Source: Erythrocercus mccallii
Taxonomy: Eukaryota; Chordata; Aves; Passeriformes; Dicruridae
DNA: 64,000 nt
Reading direction: 5' to 3'
Assembly (NCBI GenBank): GCA_013397435.1
Contig: VZRG01001328.1
Location: forward strand, 62,001 to 126,000
The position numbers and the translations under genes were made by a program. The first letter of the stretch is position 1, and each line of letters begins with the position of its first letter. This document shows positions 53,901 through 64,000 of this stretch, piece by piece. The notes beneath the pieces were generated by a model. That model saw only the letters and a list, made by a program, of their open reading frames with translations. It ran no database searches and was not told the DNA's origin.

Positions 53901-56765
53901 GAATAAAGAAACTAATGTAGAAAATCCAAGAAATCATGTAAGAGATGAGAGCTCAGGGAGTGATTTCTGCAGGAGTTTGAACAGCCACTGGTGCTTGCGG
54001 AGTGAGCAGCTGCCCCTCAGAGCACTAAGAAGGGTTTGGGACTGGGGAAGCCAACACTGGCCACCGACAGTCACACACAGAACCCAACACTTACTACAGA
54101 GTCACCATACTACTGTTCAATGTGTCTGTAGTATTAATTTTAACAATACAAACTGAAATGCTCTTCATATCTTCTGTTTTTCCCTAGAGCCATATAACAA
54201 CCAAGCAGGGTTGGGAATGGAGGGAGGGCTTGGTGCAGTTACGTACCGAGGTCTGCGACATGCTTGACTGCTGAGTGACACTCCCAGTGGGGGAAGTACA
54301 TTGCCTCCCACCTGACAGGCTTGCCTAAATAGCAAGAATATGTGTCAAATAGCGAAATCAGAAAGTACTTAAGTGATGTTCATTTTATTGCATAAACCAT
54401 CAGAAACAGCCCTCTCTACCTTTACCTTTCTCTGAGTTAACAGTAAGATGCTTTACTCAGTGGAAATAATTTTCAGTGAAATGCACTCTGCACTATGGAA
54501 TGCTACCTACAAGGTGCTAAATTCCTTGAAGTCCTACCAAATTTCAGGCATATAATTCTTTCAGATCAGGACTTGAAGAAAAACGATCAGAGGTAAAGTC
54601 TGCCAAACTGCTAATGATGGAGCTAAGTGATCACCTCACTACCTATGGTACTCAAGACTTAAAATGAGATATCATAAAAACTGTCATTGTTAAAACTCAC
54701 GTCCTAATTTTATTGTGATTAGAATCTTCTAAAAATAAAACAAACTTTGTAAATGCTGTAAAGAACAGCCTTATGTTCTGGAATGGTAACTCATGTATAT
54801 ACATCTAGTGTCTATCACAGGATGCTATTCCAGCCCTTCAGATGAGAAACAGAGACAGTGATTTAGGTTTCTGTAGGAACAGAACCAAAACTTCTCAGCC
54901 TTTCCCAACCTGATTTTCTTTGCTCTATCTCAGTGACTGTATATCCACATAGAAATCCACCACAACAAAAAAAGACAAATCAACATATTACTACAATCCA
55001 ATGAAAAAGGTATAGAAGAAAAAGCCCAGAGCAAAAGTGAGTCAGTCCAGTTCTGACATCAAACAGCCATATCCCTGAGGTCTTTAACTCCATTTAGCAT
55101 TTCCCTGTGTAAAATCATTAACAACCACCTCTCTCTGCAAGATCATACTCTCAATCCAAGGCCAACTGAAGTCAAAGGAAATCTTGCCACTGCTTTAATT
55201 CAAAATGGGTCTCCTCCAGTGATCACTGATGTTAAAAACTGTGTTTCAGATATGAAGTGTCATTTACCTCCTACATTTTCACACTCAGGGTTAAAATTTA
55301 ATTTTGCCATTACTTATAACGCAGCCAGATGTGAGGCAAAACACACTAAGATGCCAGATGTTCATTGTTTTTTATTTCACTAAGATACAATGCCATTCAT
55401 TGCTTCCCCCTCCAACTTTTAGAGAAAATCATAGGATGAAGATTGAAGTCTATTTTTAGTATTTATTTTATTACTGCTTGATGATTTACATGATGCATTA
55501 TAATGTATGCAATAAAGCATGGAATGGTTGCCTACTGGAGCATCTATACCACTGGACAAAATCCTCCAAACAGTTTGGAGGATGATACGATTTAAAATAA
55601 CAACATTATTAAAATATAAAAGTGAATTATCAGGAGGCATTAAGCTCAGGCACTTAAGCTGTTATTACGTTTGACAATGACTGTAGCCCTGCTCTAGATA
55701 ATACACAATTCTTTTTCAGCAATCTTCACTCTCACCTGTGGAACAGTTGCCAGACTCTGAAATTGGGTACTGCTTAAGTGCTGCTGCTGCAGAGCAGCAG
55801 TCTGCAGCATTAGATGCTGCTGTTGGGCTGCATACATCTGCTGGAGGTACTGAGCAGCTGAGCTAGGAGGACGATGCAAGGCCTGCTGAATAACCTGTGA
55901 TGAATCAGTAGGTAATTAATTACAATTACAAAGCACACACCATGCTGACATGATGTTGAAGTTTACCCTTACAAGGAAATAAAACCAAACAAATTGTTAT
56001 CACACCAATTATGTAACACTGAACTTGCTCCCTCACTGTCCTTGACCAAGTCACAGAGTATTGTCAACATCAATATATTCACATTCTCAAGGACAACGTG
56101 ACAATACAGCATCATCCCCAACACATCATCCCAGCCTCTCAGCTGCTTGTCAACACATCCTACATCACCTTCTGCTTTTTGAGAGATCAGAGTAGTGTGT
56201 GAGAAACCCAATTATCAAACACAACGGAATGGACTGTACAGAGTTCAAGGAGACCTAATTTCAAGAACAGCAAGAGGGGGCTGGATCCCAAGCAGCATTT
56301 ACACGCAATACTTTGGATGACTCTAGTCAATGTCAGTCAAACAAACAGCATTATTTTGCAAAGGTTTATGTTAATAATCTGTACCCTCAGCAACCAGTCA
56401 ACAAACCAAACTTTCTATCATAGCATTTCCCCTTCCCTTATTTGGGAGACAGGCCTATCCTGAACTATCCTTAAGTGGTCTGAGACCCTCCAGTAAACAT
56501 CTCCTGAAAACCATCAATCCAACTATTGAGAAAGACAGCAGTCATTAAGAATGAAGAGTTAATGTTGTGTAAAGTACTGCACAATGCCTGTGTTTGGAGC
56601 TCTGTACAGGACAGGGAGGAAGCCCCCAGAGCCCAGTACCTGGACAGCATGTCTGTCAGAGCCGCTGTAGACGGAGATCTGGGGCAGCGGCGTGCGGGAA
56701 GTGGAGGTGGTGGTGACGGTCGTTGTGGATGCAGAACACGTCGTTGTGTTGGGTTCATTCTCCAT
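38839..56765 (-). CDS. PHC3: PHC3, polyhomeotic-like Polycomb PRC1 subunit (14 coding exons seen)
   Basis: Minus-strand exons, 5' to 3', are 56787-56640 (ATG at 56765), 55894-55736, 54324-54247, 52747-52589, 52148-52050, 50921-50687, 49258-48384, 47010-46860, 46545-46292, 45587-45431, 44144-44030, 43309-43159, 43074-42843 and 38993-38839 (stop TAG at 38841-38839). Every junction is GT-AG and every phase closes, giving 2946 nt and 981 residues (human 983). Order of parts: Ser/Thr-rich N terminus with PQISVYSGSDRHAVQ, Gln-rich segment, long Pro/Gln-rich disordered centre, a conserved block near 628-764, FCS zinc finger (Cys 777, 780, 796, 800), basic linker, and C-terminal SAM domain (about 917-980). 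PHC proteins are nuclear PRC1 subunits; their SAM domain polymerises and helps compact and cluster Polycomb chromatin. An upstream exon probably adds residues or 5' UTR; see the gap entry. Confidence 0.96.
42843..43074 (-). CDS. PHC3: PHC3 exon with basic linker and start of SAM domain
   Basis: It starts LPITYPSAEEELAPHEDSVP, passes a run of Arg/Glu (MTTRLRRQSERERERELREL) and ends WTVDEVWAFIHSLPG at CCTG|GTATGG. The final Trp-to-Gly stretch is the first helix region of the SAM domain. It is separated from the exon before it by an intron of only 84 bases (43075-43158). Confidence 0.95.
44030..44144 (-). CDS. PHC3: PHC3 FCS zinc-finger exon
   Basis: The exon encodes LLKCEFCGKMGYPNKFLRSK followed by RFCSTSCAKR. 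The Cys pairs CEFC and CSTSC form the single FCS-type zinc finger of the polyhomeotic family, which binds RNA or other nucleic acid weakly. The exon ends AAAAG|GTAACC with phase 2, joining CAC of the next exon to give KRHSLSCTKKF. Confidence 0.95.
48384..49258 (-). CDS. PHC3: PHC3 large Pro/Gln-rich exon
   Basis: This 875-base exon encodes about 291 residues of low-complexity sequence, with LILQQQQQVQP and many Pro-Ser-Gln clusters, and ends IETPV before GTAAGT. It is much richer in GC than the neighbouring introns. Opposite-strand and shifted frames of up to 313 codons overlap it and are shadows of its biased composition. In the family this region is disordered and poorly conserved. Confidence 0.94.
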
Positions 56766-56787
56766 AGCTGTGCAGCGTTCCTCCACC
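56640..56787 (-). CDS. PHC3: PHC3 first visible coding exon
   Basis: After the acceptor CTGCCAG, 22 bases precede ATG 56765-56763. The exon reads MENEPNTTTCSA, a Thr/Ser-rich run, then PQISVYSGSDRHAVQ, and ends CAG|GTACTG. The frame is open back to the acceptor (VEERCTA before MEN), which parallels the human start where residues precede TAMDTEPN. Thus translation may begin in an earlier exon, or here at MENEP. Confidence 0.9.
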
Positions 56788-56889
56788 CTGGCAGGAGTGA
56801 CAGAAGTGGTTCAAAAGCAAGACCAGAACACGCTGATTTTAATGCAAAAATGTATGTTTTGCTGAGACAGAAAAATGGGCACTTCTCAA

Positions 56890-57115
56890 AAGGTAAGTTT
56901 CACAGAATCATGGAATGGTTTGGGTTGGAGGGACCTTAAAGACCATCTCGTGCCATCCCCTGCCATGGCAGGGTCACCTTTCAATACCCCAGCTTGCTTC
57001 AAGCTCCATCCAACCTGGCCCTGAACACTTGCAGAGACGGGGCAGCCACAGCCTCCATGGGCAACCTGTACCAGGGCCTCTACCAACCCTATAGTAAAGA
57101 ATTTCTTCTTAATAT
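56890..57115 (-). mobile_element. CR1 LINE 3' fragment, antisense to the + strand, in PHC3 intron
   Basis: Read on the plus strand it begins CACAGAATCATGGAATGGTT, then GGGTTGGAGGGACCTTAAAG, TCCAACCTGGCCCTGAACAC, GGGGCAGCCACAGCCTCCAT and AATTTCTTCTTAATATCTAA. These are the reverse complement of the CR1 3' end in the usual order. No frame survives. Confidence 0.92.
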
Positions 57116-59269
57116 CTAATCTTAGTTTGTGGCATTTGCTATTACTTGATGCAATCTCTTAAGAGATGTAGTTATATTCTTCTAAGATCCATCAAAAGTA
57201 GCAATAAAGAACCAATTTAGGAATATATCCAAGATTTCCAGCCAGCTACACAGGACCAGTACCACCTCCCTCACCCCCATAGCCCAGGACTGAAAATGCT
57301 GGCTGACCCTGGACACTGAGCAAAACCTGCTCTTGGCAAAAATCACCAGTGAAATGCTCTGTTTGGGGAGAGAGGGAAAGGATACAGGAAAAAAATCCTT
57401 TTAACAGTAATACCTCACACAGTACAGCAAGAATCAAGGAAGAAACTACCTATTTAAGCACCTCAAATGATCCTCCCCAGTCTTAAGCGACTTCCCTCTG
57501 TTGCAGAGCACAAAATGTCATCTTCATAGCTGAAATGAATCACAAACCTCAATATATGTTTATGGGGGTGTTAACTGCCGTTCCTTTTTCAGTCTTTGTA
57601 TTATGATTAACAGGAAATCACATAGTAGCGGTTTATTGCTTTCCAAAGGATGCCAGAAAAAGGCAGGGTTGAGAAGATGTGTTTCGCTCTTACCATAAAG
57701 AGGGGCTCAGAGAAATAACCAGAGAGAACTGCAGTGTACTAGAAAAAAAGCAGCTTTGCCAAGTTCTTAACAAACCGTCCTTTGGATGCTGCATCAAATG
57801 GGAAAATAATCAGGAGTTTCAACTCACACAGCTGGAAGCAGAACAGGACACTGCCAGGCTGCCACTCTCACCTCCCAAAACACAACTACTCTGCAAGCAG
57901 AGGGCTGCACATGATGCTGCAGTTCCTGGCGACCTGCAACAACTAAACTGTAACACATACGTGGTCACCTAAAGACCTACCCTTGTATTGGACATTTGCC
58001 ATCAAAGAAAATTCGTGGCAATCAAGGATGCTTTAAAAGCAGAGATCCCTGCTTTTAGAACTGAAGAAAAAAATTAGATTTGTTGTTAAAAATGCAGGTC
58101 TGTTGTGCATTACTGATGCCACTTGTGTACCTATATCAGGGCACACATAGGTTTCCACTCCAACTGCAATAAACCCCACATCATATCTAAAACCACTTTA
58201 CATTAATTTCACATAATGAAAAGTATCTTAAGAAAAAAAACCTGTCTCCTCTAGTGAACATTAAAAGCACCTCAAAATATTTACACCTACAACTTGTCTA
58301 GCTAGTTTTTGCGGAGTTATGCAACCAGTTAAATTAGCTTAAAACAACATTAGATGTCTCATTTCCTTCATTCTCATTTTTGGTGTGTTATATGCAAGAT
58401 GTGCAACATAATGCCACTTAGTAACTATTCCATCACAAGTTTACTCCATGAGAGATGTTAATCCTTTCACTCAAAATTATTTCAAAAATAATATTGTCAT
58501 TGCTCAGGTTGTTTTCACAAAGGATGTACAATGAAAAAAGGATGTGCAGTACGGAGCTCCTAAATTTTTGCTCAGCATCTCCATCTCTCCTCTGACACCT
58601 CACCTTGCACAGGCATCAAATGCTAACTTGTAAGAAAATTAATTTTGTTTAATGATGAAGACCTTGCAGTGATGGTCCCTGAGCAACTTTAACGCAACAA
58701 TCTCTGTAATGCAAAGTAAGTTTTAGAAAACACGCTGACTTGAAACAACCACTATGCATTTAAGTGAGCCCAAAATACAAAGCAGAACAAAAAACCATAT
58801 TGAAAGCATTTATTTATTCAAGCAGTAACAGTACAAGACACCACAAAACTTCAAGTTACATTGTGCATAAGGTAAATATTCCAAAGTTTGGTTTCTTCAT
58901 ATCTTTCTTGGTCAAAGCAACCACCTTAACTGAAAAAGTACCTGCTATTCTATACCAATCAACAAACTACCCTCACAGTGGACACACAAATGCCATTACG
59001 TTTTGGAAAGTTTCGGTAAATGCCATGGTAATAACAAACCCTGCTGACAACCCACATCCACAACCACAGCTATCCACAACCACATGGTTTATTCTTTTTT
59101 TTTTTCATTTCACAACCTCTCCCTGTAACTCCAAGGGGACAAGTGACAAAAAACCCCAAACTAAGTAAAATTTTCCTCCAAGCCTAACCCCTACAGGCAT
59201 TTCGGTATTTTACAGAGGGCTCCGAAATAATAATAAAATAATAATGACGGAGGTAAGCTCTATGGGAAT

Positions 59270-59735
59270 ACACCCCACAGCATGTGGCGTTCCGGCCCCA
59301 CGCCGAGGGGCCCCAGTGCCCCTTCGCCGGCCGCCCCCGCCCAGGCCAGGCTGACCCACCCTCAGCCCCCGTCTCGCCCAGCCCGGCCCCGCCACCGCCC
59401 CCTCAGGAGAGCAAAGGCNNNNNNNNNNNNNNNNNNNNNNNNNNNNNNNNNNNNNNNNNNNNNNNNNNNNNNNNNNNNNNNNNNNNNNNNNNNNNNNNNN
59501 NNNNNNNNNNNNNNNNNNNNNNNNNNNNNNNNNNNNNNNNNNNNNNNNNNNNNNNNNNNNNNNNNNNNNNNNNNNNNCTGCCGCCGCCGCCATTTTCTCG
59601 CCTCCCTCACGGGGGAGGTGCCGCGCGCGCGCGGGGCGCGGCCGCCGCCGCCGCCGCGCACGTGACGGGAGCCGCCGCCATGTTGGCGGCGCCCGTGAGG
59701 GGCCGGGGCTGAGGGAGACCTGCGGCGGCGCCGGG
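59270..59735 (-). promoter_or_regulatory. PHC3: PHC3 CpG-island promoter, partly missing
   Basis: GC- and CpG-rich sequence surrounds a run of 159 Ns. Minus-strand ATGGCGGCGGCGGCAG runs into the gap from 59593, so exon 1 and its donor are probably inside it. Two YY1-type motifs are on the minus strand: AAAATGGCGGC (59596-59586) and AACATGGCGGC (59684-59674). A CACGTG E-box lies at 59659-59664. Some promoter activity toward PRKCI cannot be excluded, but that gene has its own island. Confidence 0.75.
59419..59577. other. Assembly gap (159 Ns) in the PHC3 CpG island
   Basis: The bases are unknown. The flanks are extremely GC-rich, which is the usual reason for loss in short-read avian assemblies. 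Frames reading through the Ns are meaningless. Confidence 0.99.
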
Positions 59736-60049
59736 GGATTGAAATATGCGATGTTTTCAGCCCAAATAACCTATCGACTTCTATGTGTAACAAAAGAGGA
59801 AGCCTCTTTCAAGTGCCTCCTACATTTAGCAGCTGTTGCTCAGACACTGTCAGCATTGCATCCATCCTAATCACGGTGAGAGCATCTCAGCTTTCCTGAG
59901 GCTCTGCTTGATTCCTTCCACCCTTCCTGCCACTTAACAGCTCAAAGCACTGCGTGAATATCAGCTGAAGTAATCACCTCTGGTCTCTCTTGCATCACGC
60001 CCCGTTGTTTTAGCACCTGATACATACACACCTACAAATCTTTGTACTG

Positions 60050-60240
60050 TAAATACAGGAAGCCTGTATTTGGATGACTGTGGGAGGTACCTTCAGGCTA
60101 AATCTCCCACGATGAATCCCATGCCTGAGAGAGTTCAAGAAGTGTCTGGACAATGCACTCAGGCACATGGCGTGACTCTTGCAGATGCCCTGTGGAGGGC
60201 TAAAAGTTGGACTTGATGATCCTGTTATTTCTTAGGGAAG
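60050..60240 (+). mobile_element. CR1 LINE 3' fragment, sense to the + strand
   Basis: GAGAGAGTTCAAGAAGTGTC, TGGACAATGCACTCAGGCAC and AAGTTGGACTTGATGATCCT follow the order of one CR1 subfamily 3' end. The left limit is uncertain because the 5' part is diverged. The copy is short and inactive. Confidence 0.8.
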
Positions 60241-60819
60241 CAAATACTGCTTGCAGTGATAAGGTGGCTTAAGATTTGCAGCTTTAATAAAATACTTTTT
60301 GTTAATCACCCTGCTTCACCCCCCTAGTTGAAACACATCCTTCATGTTATTTTCCTTAAAAATATGTCAGCCATTTGATATAAGGGAATTAAAGCTTAGC
60401 CTGAAACGAACACATTGTGTTATGGGTAGTGCACATTGCAGGGAGTCTTCAGAATTCCCATGGAAAACACTTTGGTCAGCAGTCTTTGTAAGGAAGGCAT
60501 TGCCATCACCTCTGAACAGCTTCTGTTGTCCCTCAGCTCTGTGCCTGCTGTTAAATCCATTTGCCATGGATTTGTGTTAAAATCCTGAATTTTCTGTCAC
60601 CTCCCAAATTGGGTTGGCAGCGACCACAACAACGGAGGAGTCATGGTGTGAGCAGATTGTCAAGGCGCATAGTTAGATGTGTCCGGTGCTGTTTTTCCTA
60701 ATGCTGGGATGGGTTCAGTTTTATGTAGCAGCTCGGACAGAGAGCCTTGTCCATGGGTGGACAGCATCTGCTTCCTAAGAACTACCACTGTGGGCATCTC
60801 TGGTTCTTTCAGCCTTAGA

Positions 60820-61300
60820 TCAAGGACAATTGCAACATCGTTGGGCTTGGAAGGGTCTCAGATGCCATGCACTTCCAACCCCCTGCCACAGGCAGGGACA
60901 CCTTCCACTAGACCGGGTTGCTCCAAGCCCTGTCCAACCTGGTGAGTCTGGGACACTTGCAGGGATGGGGCAGCCACAGCTTTTCTGGTTAATGTGTGTC
61001 AGGGTCTCATCACTGTCACAGGGAAGAATTTCTTCCTAATATCTAAACGTTCTCTCTTTAAATTTAAAGCCACTCTTTCTTGTTCTGTCACACCATACCC
61101 TTGTCCTAGTCCCTCGCCGGCTCTCTTGGAGACACCTTTTAGGCACTGGAAGGGGCTCTAAGGTTTCCCTGGAGCCTTGCTGTCTCTAGGCTGGACAACC
61201 TCTCAGCCTGTCTCCAGAGCAGAGGAGCTCCGATTCTTGGACGCTCTCCTTTGCCTCCTCTGGACTCGCTCCAGCAGCAGCACATTCTTCTGTGGATGGA
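60820..61300 (-). mobile_element. CR1 LINE fragment, antisense to the + strand
   Basis: Plus-strand words include CGTTGGGCTTGGAAGGGTCT, CACTTCCAACCCCCTGCCAC, TCCAACCTGGTGAGTCTGGG, AATTTCTTCCTAATATCTAA, CTGGACAACCTCTCAGCC and TTGCCTCCTCTGGACTCGCT. Together they form about 470 bases of reverse-complemented CR1. It ends less than 200 bases before the PRKCI CpG island. Confidence 0.92.
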
Positions 61301-61429
61301 CCAGACCTCAGAGCAGGACCTCAGAGCACTGCAGGTGCTCAGTATGAGATGGAGAATCCTCTGCTGTCCACGCTGCTAGGGATCATCCCCACTTGTTCTT
61401 GGGTGGAACAAGTTTTCCCCCTCGGGACA

Positions 61430-62340
61430 GGGATACCGCGGCAGCCACACGCGGGTGAGGCATCCCACAGCCCGCTCCGCTCCCGCCGCGCCGGCGCCAC
61501 AGCCGCCCCGCCGCCCGCAGCCCCGCCATGCTTCGCGCTGGGCCGTACCAAGTGTAGGTGGGGGAGTGACACACACCGAGTTGTCGCTCCCGTTCCGGAC
61601 ACGGCGGCAGGAGCGGAGGGACCTGCGTGCACGCTCGCACGCGCTTGACCGGGAGCGGCCGCTGCGGCGGCTTCGCTACGGGGCTGCCGGTTCCTGGGTG
61701 ACGCCGCCGCCGCTGCCCCCCCTCCGTTGCGGCGTGGAGCATCCCGCTCCACAGGTGTGGAGTCCCGTCGGAGACAGCCCATGTAGAGCGCGGGGGGATA
61801 CGCACGGGACTGACAACCTCATCCCGGGGCAGCGGAGCTGCCGCCCGGCCGCTCTAGGGGCGGCTGCTCCGCTCCGTCGGGGTAAATCCTGCGCTGCCTC
61901 CCGCGCCGTCCTGCGCAGCTTCGTGCTCCGTCTCGCCACCGCTTCTGCGGGGTCCCCTCCTGTCCCCGCGCGTGGTGCCGCCCGGCGCGGGCGGGGCGCG
62001 CTGGAGGCGCGGGGGTCGCGCAGCCGCCGCCCCGGCCCGGCCCGACCCTGCGGCTCCCCCGCTCCGAGCCTGCGGCTCCCGCGGCCCGGCTGGGGGGCGA
62101 TGCCGACACAGCGGGACGGCGGCTCCGGCAGCACCATGTCGGCTCCGGGCGGCCTCGGGGGCAGCCTCGGCGGGGACGGTGCCCACCAGGTCCGCGTGAA
62201 AGCCTACTACAAGGGGTGAGTGCAGACGCCGAGCCGCCGGGGACGGCCGGGCAGGGAGGAGCGCCCGAAGCGGCGCCGCGGGTGTTCGGGCTACTCGGCA
62301 CGGGCTCCCCTGGACGGGCTCCCAGGGATACTCCTGGCTC
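61430..62340 (+). promoter_or_regulatory. PRKCI: PRKCI CpG-island promoter and 5' UTR
   Basis: A CpG-dense block begins right after the CR1 copy, contains the PRKCI start codon at 62100, and fades in the start of intron 1. Long frames on both strands here are typical of stop-poor GC-rich DNA. The transcription start cannot be placed. Confidence 0.75.
62100..62215 (+). CDS. PRKCI: PRKCI first coding exon (partial gene; atypical protein kinase C iota)
   Basis: The exon reads MPTQRDGGSGSTMSAPGG, a Gly-rich stretch, then HQVRVKAYYKG, and ends AAGGG|GTGAGT with phase 2. The start MPTQRD and the QVRVKAYY strand that opens the PB1 domain match human PKC iota, where the next residues are DIMITHFE. 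No second exon is visible up to 64000, so the gene continues beyond the window. The N terminus is longer than in human because of extra Gly/Ser residues. A second in-frame ATG lies at 62136. PKC iota is a cytosolic kinase of the PAR3-PAR6 polarity complex; its PB1 domain binds PAR6 and p62. Confidence 0.94.
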
Positions 62341-64000
62341 AAGCCCTGGGTATCCCCTGATTTGTAGGGTAGGAGGGAAACAGCGGAGGAAAAACACTCC
62401 ACGACCAACCAGCCGTGCTGAAATGGATGTCAAGTGCAGGGCTGGTATCAGGGTTCAGTGGAGAAGTCGGATCCTCCCGTCTCCTGGGATGGCCATCCCG
62501 GTGAAGAAGGATGTGGCTGAGCAGCCTTTGCCCTGCTCACCCTGCTTCCCTTCAGCCCCAGGCCTTGGCTTACATTAATAAGTACATATTCCTTCATAAC
62601 CATACACCAGAAGTCTCACTTAGTCTGTTCGGGATCCAGCTTTGATCCTGGTATTTCTATGTGAAGTGATGTTCAGGACTAAAGGAAGAGGATGTTTGTA
62701 TGAAAATTTGTTTCATGGGTTTTTAGGCTGTTTGCCAGGGCTTGAGCTATTTCCAGGGGAGTGTGTGAATGGTAGCCCAGATGCATCTACTGTCAATTAT
62801 GCTTCTGCTGTTAAAAAAACCACCCAAATACTAGGTGTCTGTGAAATGGGAACCTGAGTTTTGTGGGCCTAATTCAGTAGCTCTCCAGCAGTAACACATA
62901 AAGCAAAAGAAGCGTCCTGCCTTGGGTTCACAGCCGACTATTAAATAGTAACAGTTACAGGATTTAATAAGTTTCAGTGCAAGGGTTGCCAGTGGTTCAT
63001 TGGGCCATTAAGTTTGAGGGGAGGTGATCTCAGCAGAAAACAATGTAGGTTGCATTTTTGGATTAAGGGCGAACCCTATACTCTTGGTAGCTTCCTTCCA
63101 GTTATATGTGTTAAGCACAAGAAAGTGTGTATTATCCTTTCAGTATTTACTCTCTGCTATCTCCAGCTGTGTAATTTTAAGGAGAGGTATAGAAACTACA
63201 CTGAGCCTTTGGTATTTGCTGCTGTTTGGTTTCTGGCTTGTGTCTGCTTTTGGGCTTTTCTTGACTGAGGTCTGTAGAAGTTATTGTAGAGACTGGCACA
63301 GTCTGTGGCCTTAAAGGACGTGTAAGACACTGTCAAAGTGTGTGAAATTCTGAGCTCTCTGTTTCACAGTTCCTTTAGTTCACTTTTTCTTAAGCAAAGA
63401 TTCCTCTGGCTATCAGCTGGTAGAGGTGTTCATTTGGTCAGACAGTGAACTAAAATGGGAACTCTCTGGGTGAAAACCATTTATTTTTCTTCTGCTGGGT
63501 CAGTTTTAATCTTGATCACTTCCATGTGCAATCACATGGATTCTTGCTTTAGCACAGGGAGGCTGTGGGGCAAGAACAGGGAGGAAGCAGCCCAGGGTTG
63601 TGGGAGTAAGGAAAAAATGTGCTACACTGGACAGGAATGCTGGCTCATGGCACTGGTAATAATATCACAGGCACTGGAATGTTTCTTTTGAGCCCAGTCC
63701 ATTTTTATCTGTTAATGCAGTTATCAGTTTAATAATGGCATTGAGTCATAGAGGGTGTTGGTTAACCATTGTGAATACCAACAAACTAACAAGCTGACTG
63801 CCTAGTCATGATTTATTTTAAGATACAAGCAAATTATTCTCTCCACTTTCTTACAACAGAAAGTCTCAAGCCCCTTCTCAGACTTGCACTATCAACTGGT
63901 TATCAAAGCCAAACATTTTACCTGCACTTACCCTGAAACGACTTGGAGACTGAGAACTGAATGCTGATACCAAAGGCAGCTTTTCTCCCATTCTTCAAAT
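62216..64000 (+). other. PRKCI: PRKCI intron 1, start
   Basis: The GTGAGT donor opens the intron. I see no exon encoding the rest of the PB1 domain, no recognisable repeat and no RNA gene in this part. Confidence 0.8.

Larger units (their letters stand above)
59736..61429. other. Intergenic region PHC3-PRKCI
   Basis: The interval between the two divergent CpG islands holds the two CR1 fragments listed separately and otherwise unique sequence. No gene is seen. Confidence 0.7.

Noticed and set aside
59210..59793. Frames reading through the run of Ns
   Set aside because: The sequence is unknown there; only the short ATGGCGGCG start beside the gap is retained, as a tentative PHC3 exon 1.
61339..62433. 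Long frames on both strands around the PRKCI first exon
   Set aside because: Stop-poor CpG-island sequence; only the PRKCI exon has a recognisable product and a proper donor.
1..64000. Endogenous retrovirus, tRNA, rRNA or known snoRNA/miRNA genes
   Set aside because: I saw no LTR pair, no gag/pol-like frame, and no cloverleaf or box motifs that I could support; a profile search could still find small RNAs in introns.

Overview
The window is vertebrate nuclear DNA, most likely from a bird and plausibly a songbird. The genes are split by GT-AG introns, the dispersed repeats are CR1 LINE fragments (the dominant avian retroposon), intergenic distances are short, and CpG-island promoters are present. 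The gene order SEC62 (+), GPR160 (+), PHC3 (-), PRKCI (+) is the order known from human 3q26.2. The species cannot be fixed from the sequence alone.

Layout. 1-4.5 kb is upstream DNA holding a TTCC microsatellite, a CR1 3' end and a GC-rich 50-bp minisatellite that runs into the SEC62 promoter. SEC62 occupies 4.6-20.1 kb; all eight coding exons were traced, their phases agree and they encode 388 residues. 20.1-26.9 kb has no recognisable gene. A degenerate TGTGTTAC-type tandem array (26.86-27.09 kb) abuts the GPR160 CpG island (27.1-27.4 kb). The intron-free GPR160 coding sequence is at 28.72-29.75 kb with a poly(A) signal near 30.09 kb. 30.1-38.8 kb lies tail-to-tail between GPR160 and PHC3, carries no gene, and probably includes PHC3 3' UTR; it holds a 0.9-kb hAT-like DNA transposon fossil and a MITE-like hairpin. 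PHC3 runs on the minus strand from its CpG island at 59.3-59.7 kb down to its stop codon at 38.84 kb; fourteen consecutive coding exons were traced (981 residues from the first visible ATG), while the first exon is partly lost in a 159-base run of Ns. After about 1.7 kb with two CR1 pieces comes the PRKCI CpG island and first coding exon (62.10-62.215 kb); the rest of the window is PRKCI intron 1.

The four genes are neighbours by ancestral synteny and do not form a pathway: SEC62 is an ER translocon and ER-phagy factor, GPR160 an orphan seven-helix receptor, PHC3 a Polycomb PRC1 subunit, and PRKCI the polarity kinase atypical PKC iota. I found no new multi-gene system. The points worth a second look are the repeats beside promoters, the two DNA-transposon-like fossils, the missing PHC3 exon 1, and YY1-type motifs overlapping candidate start codons.
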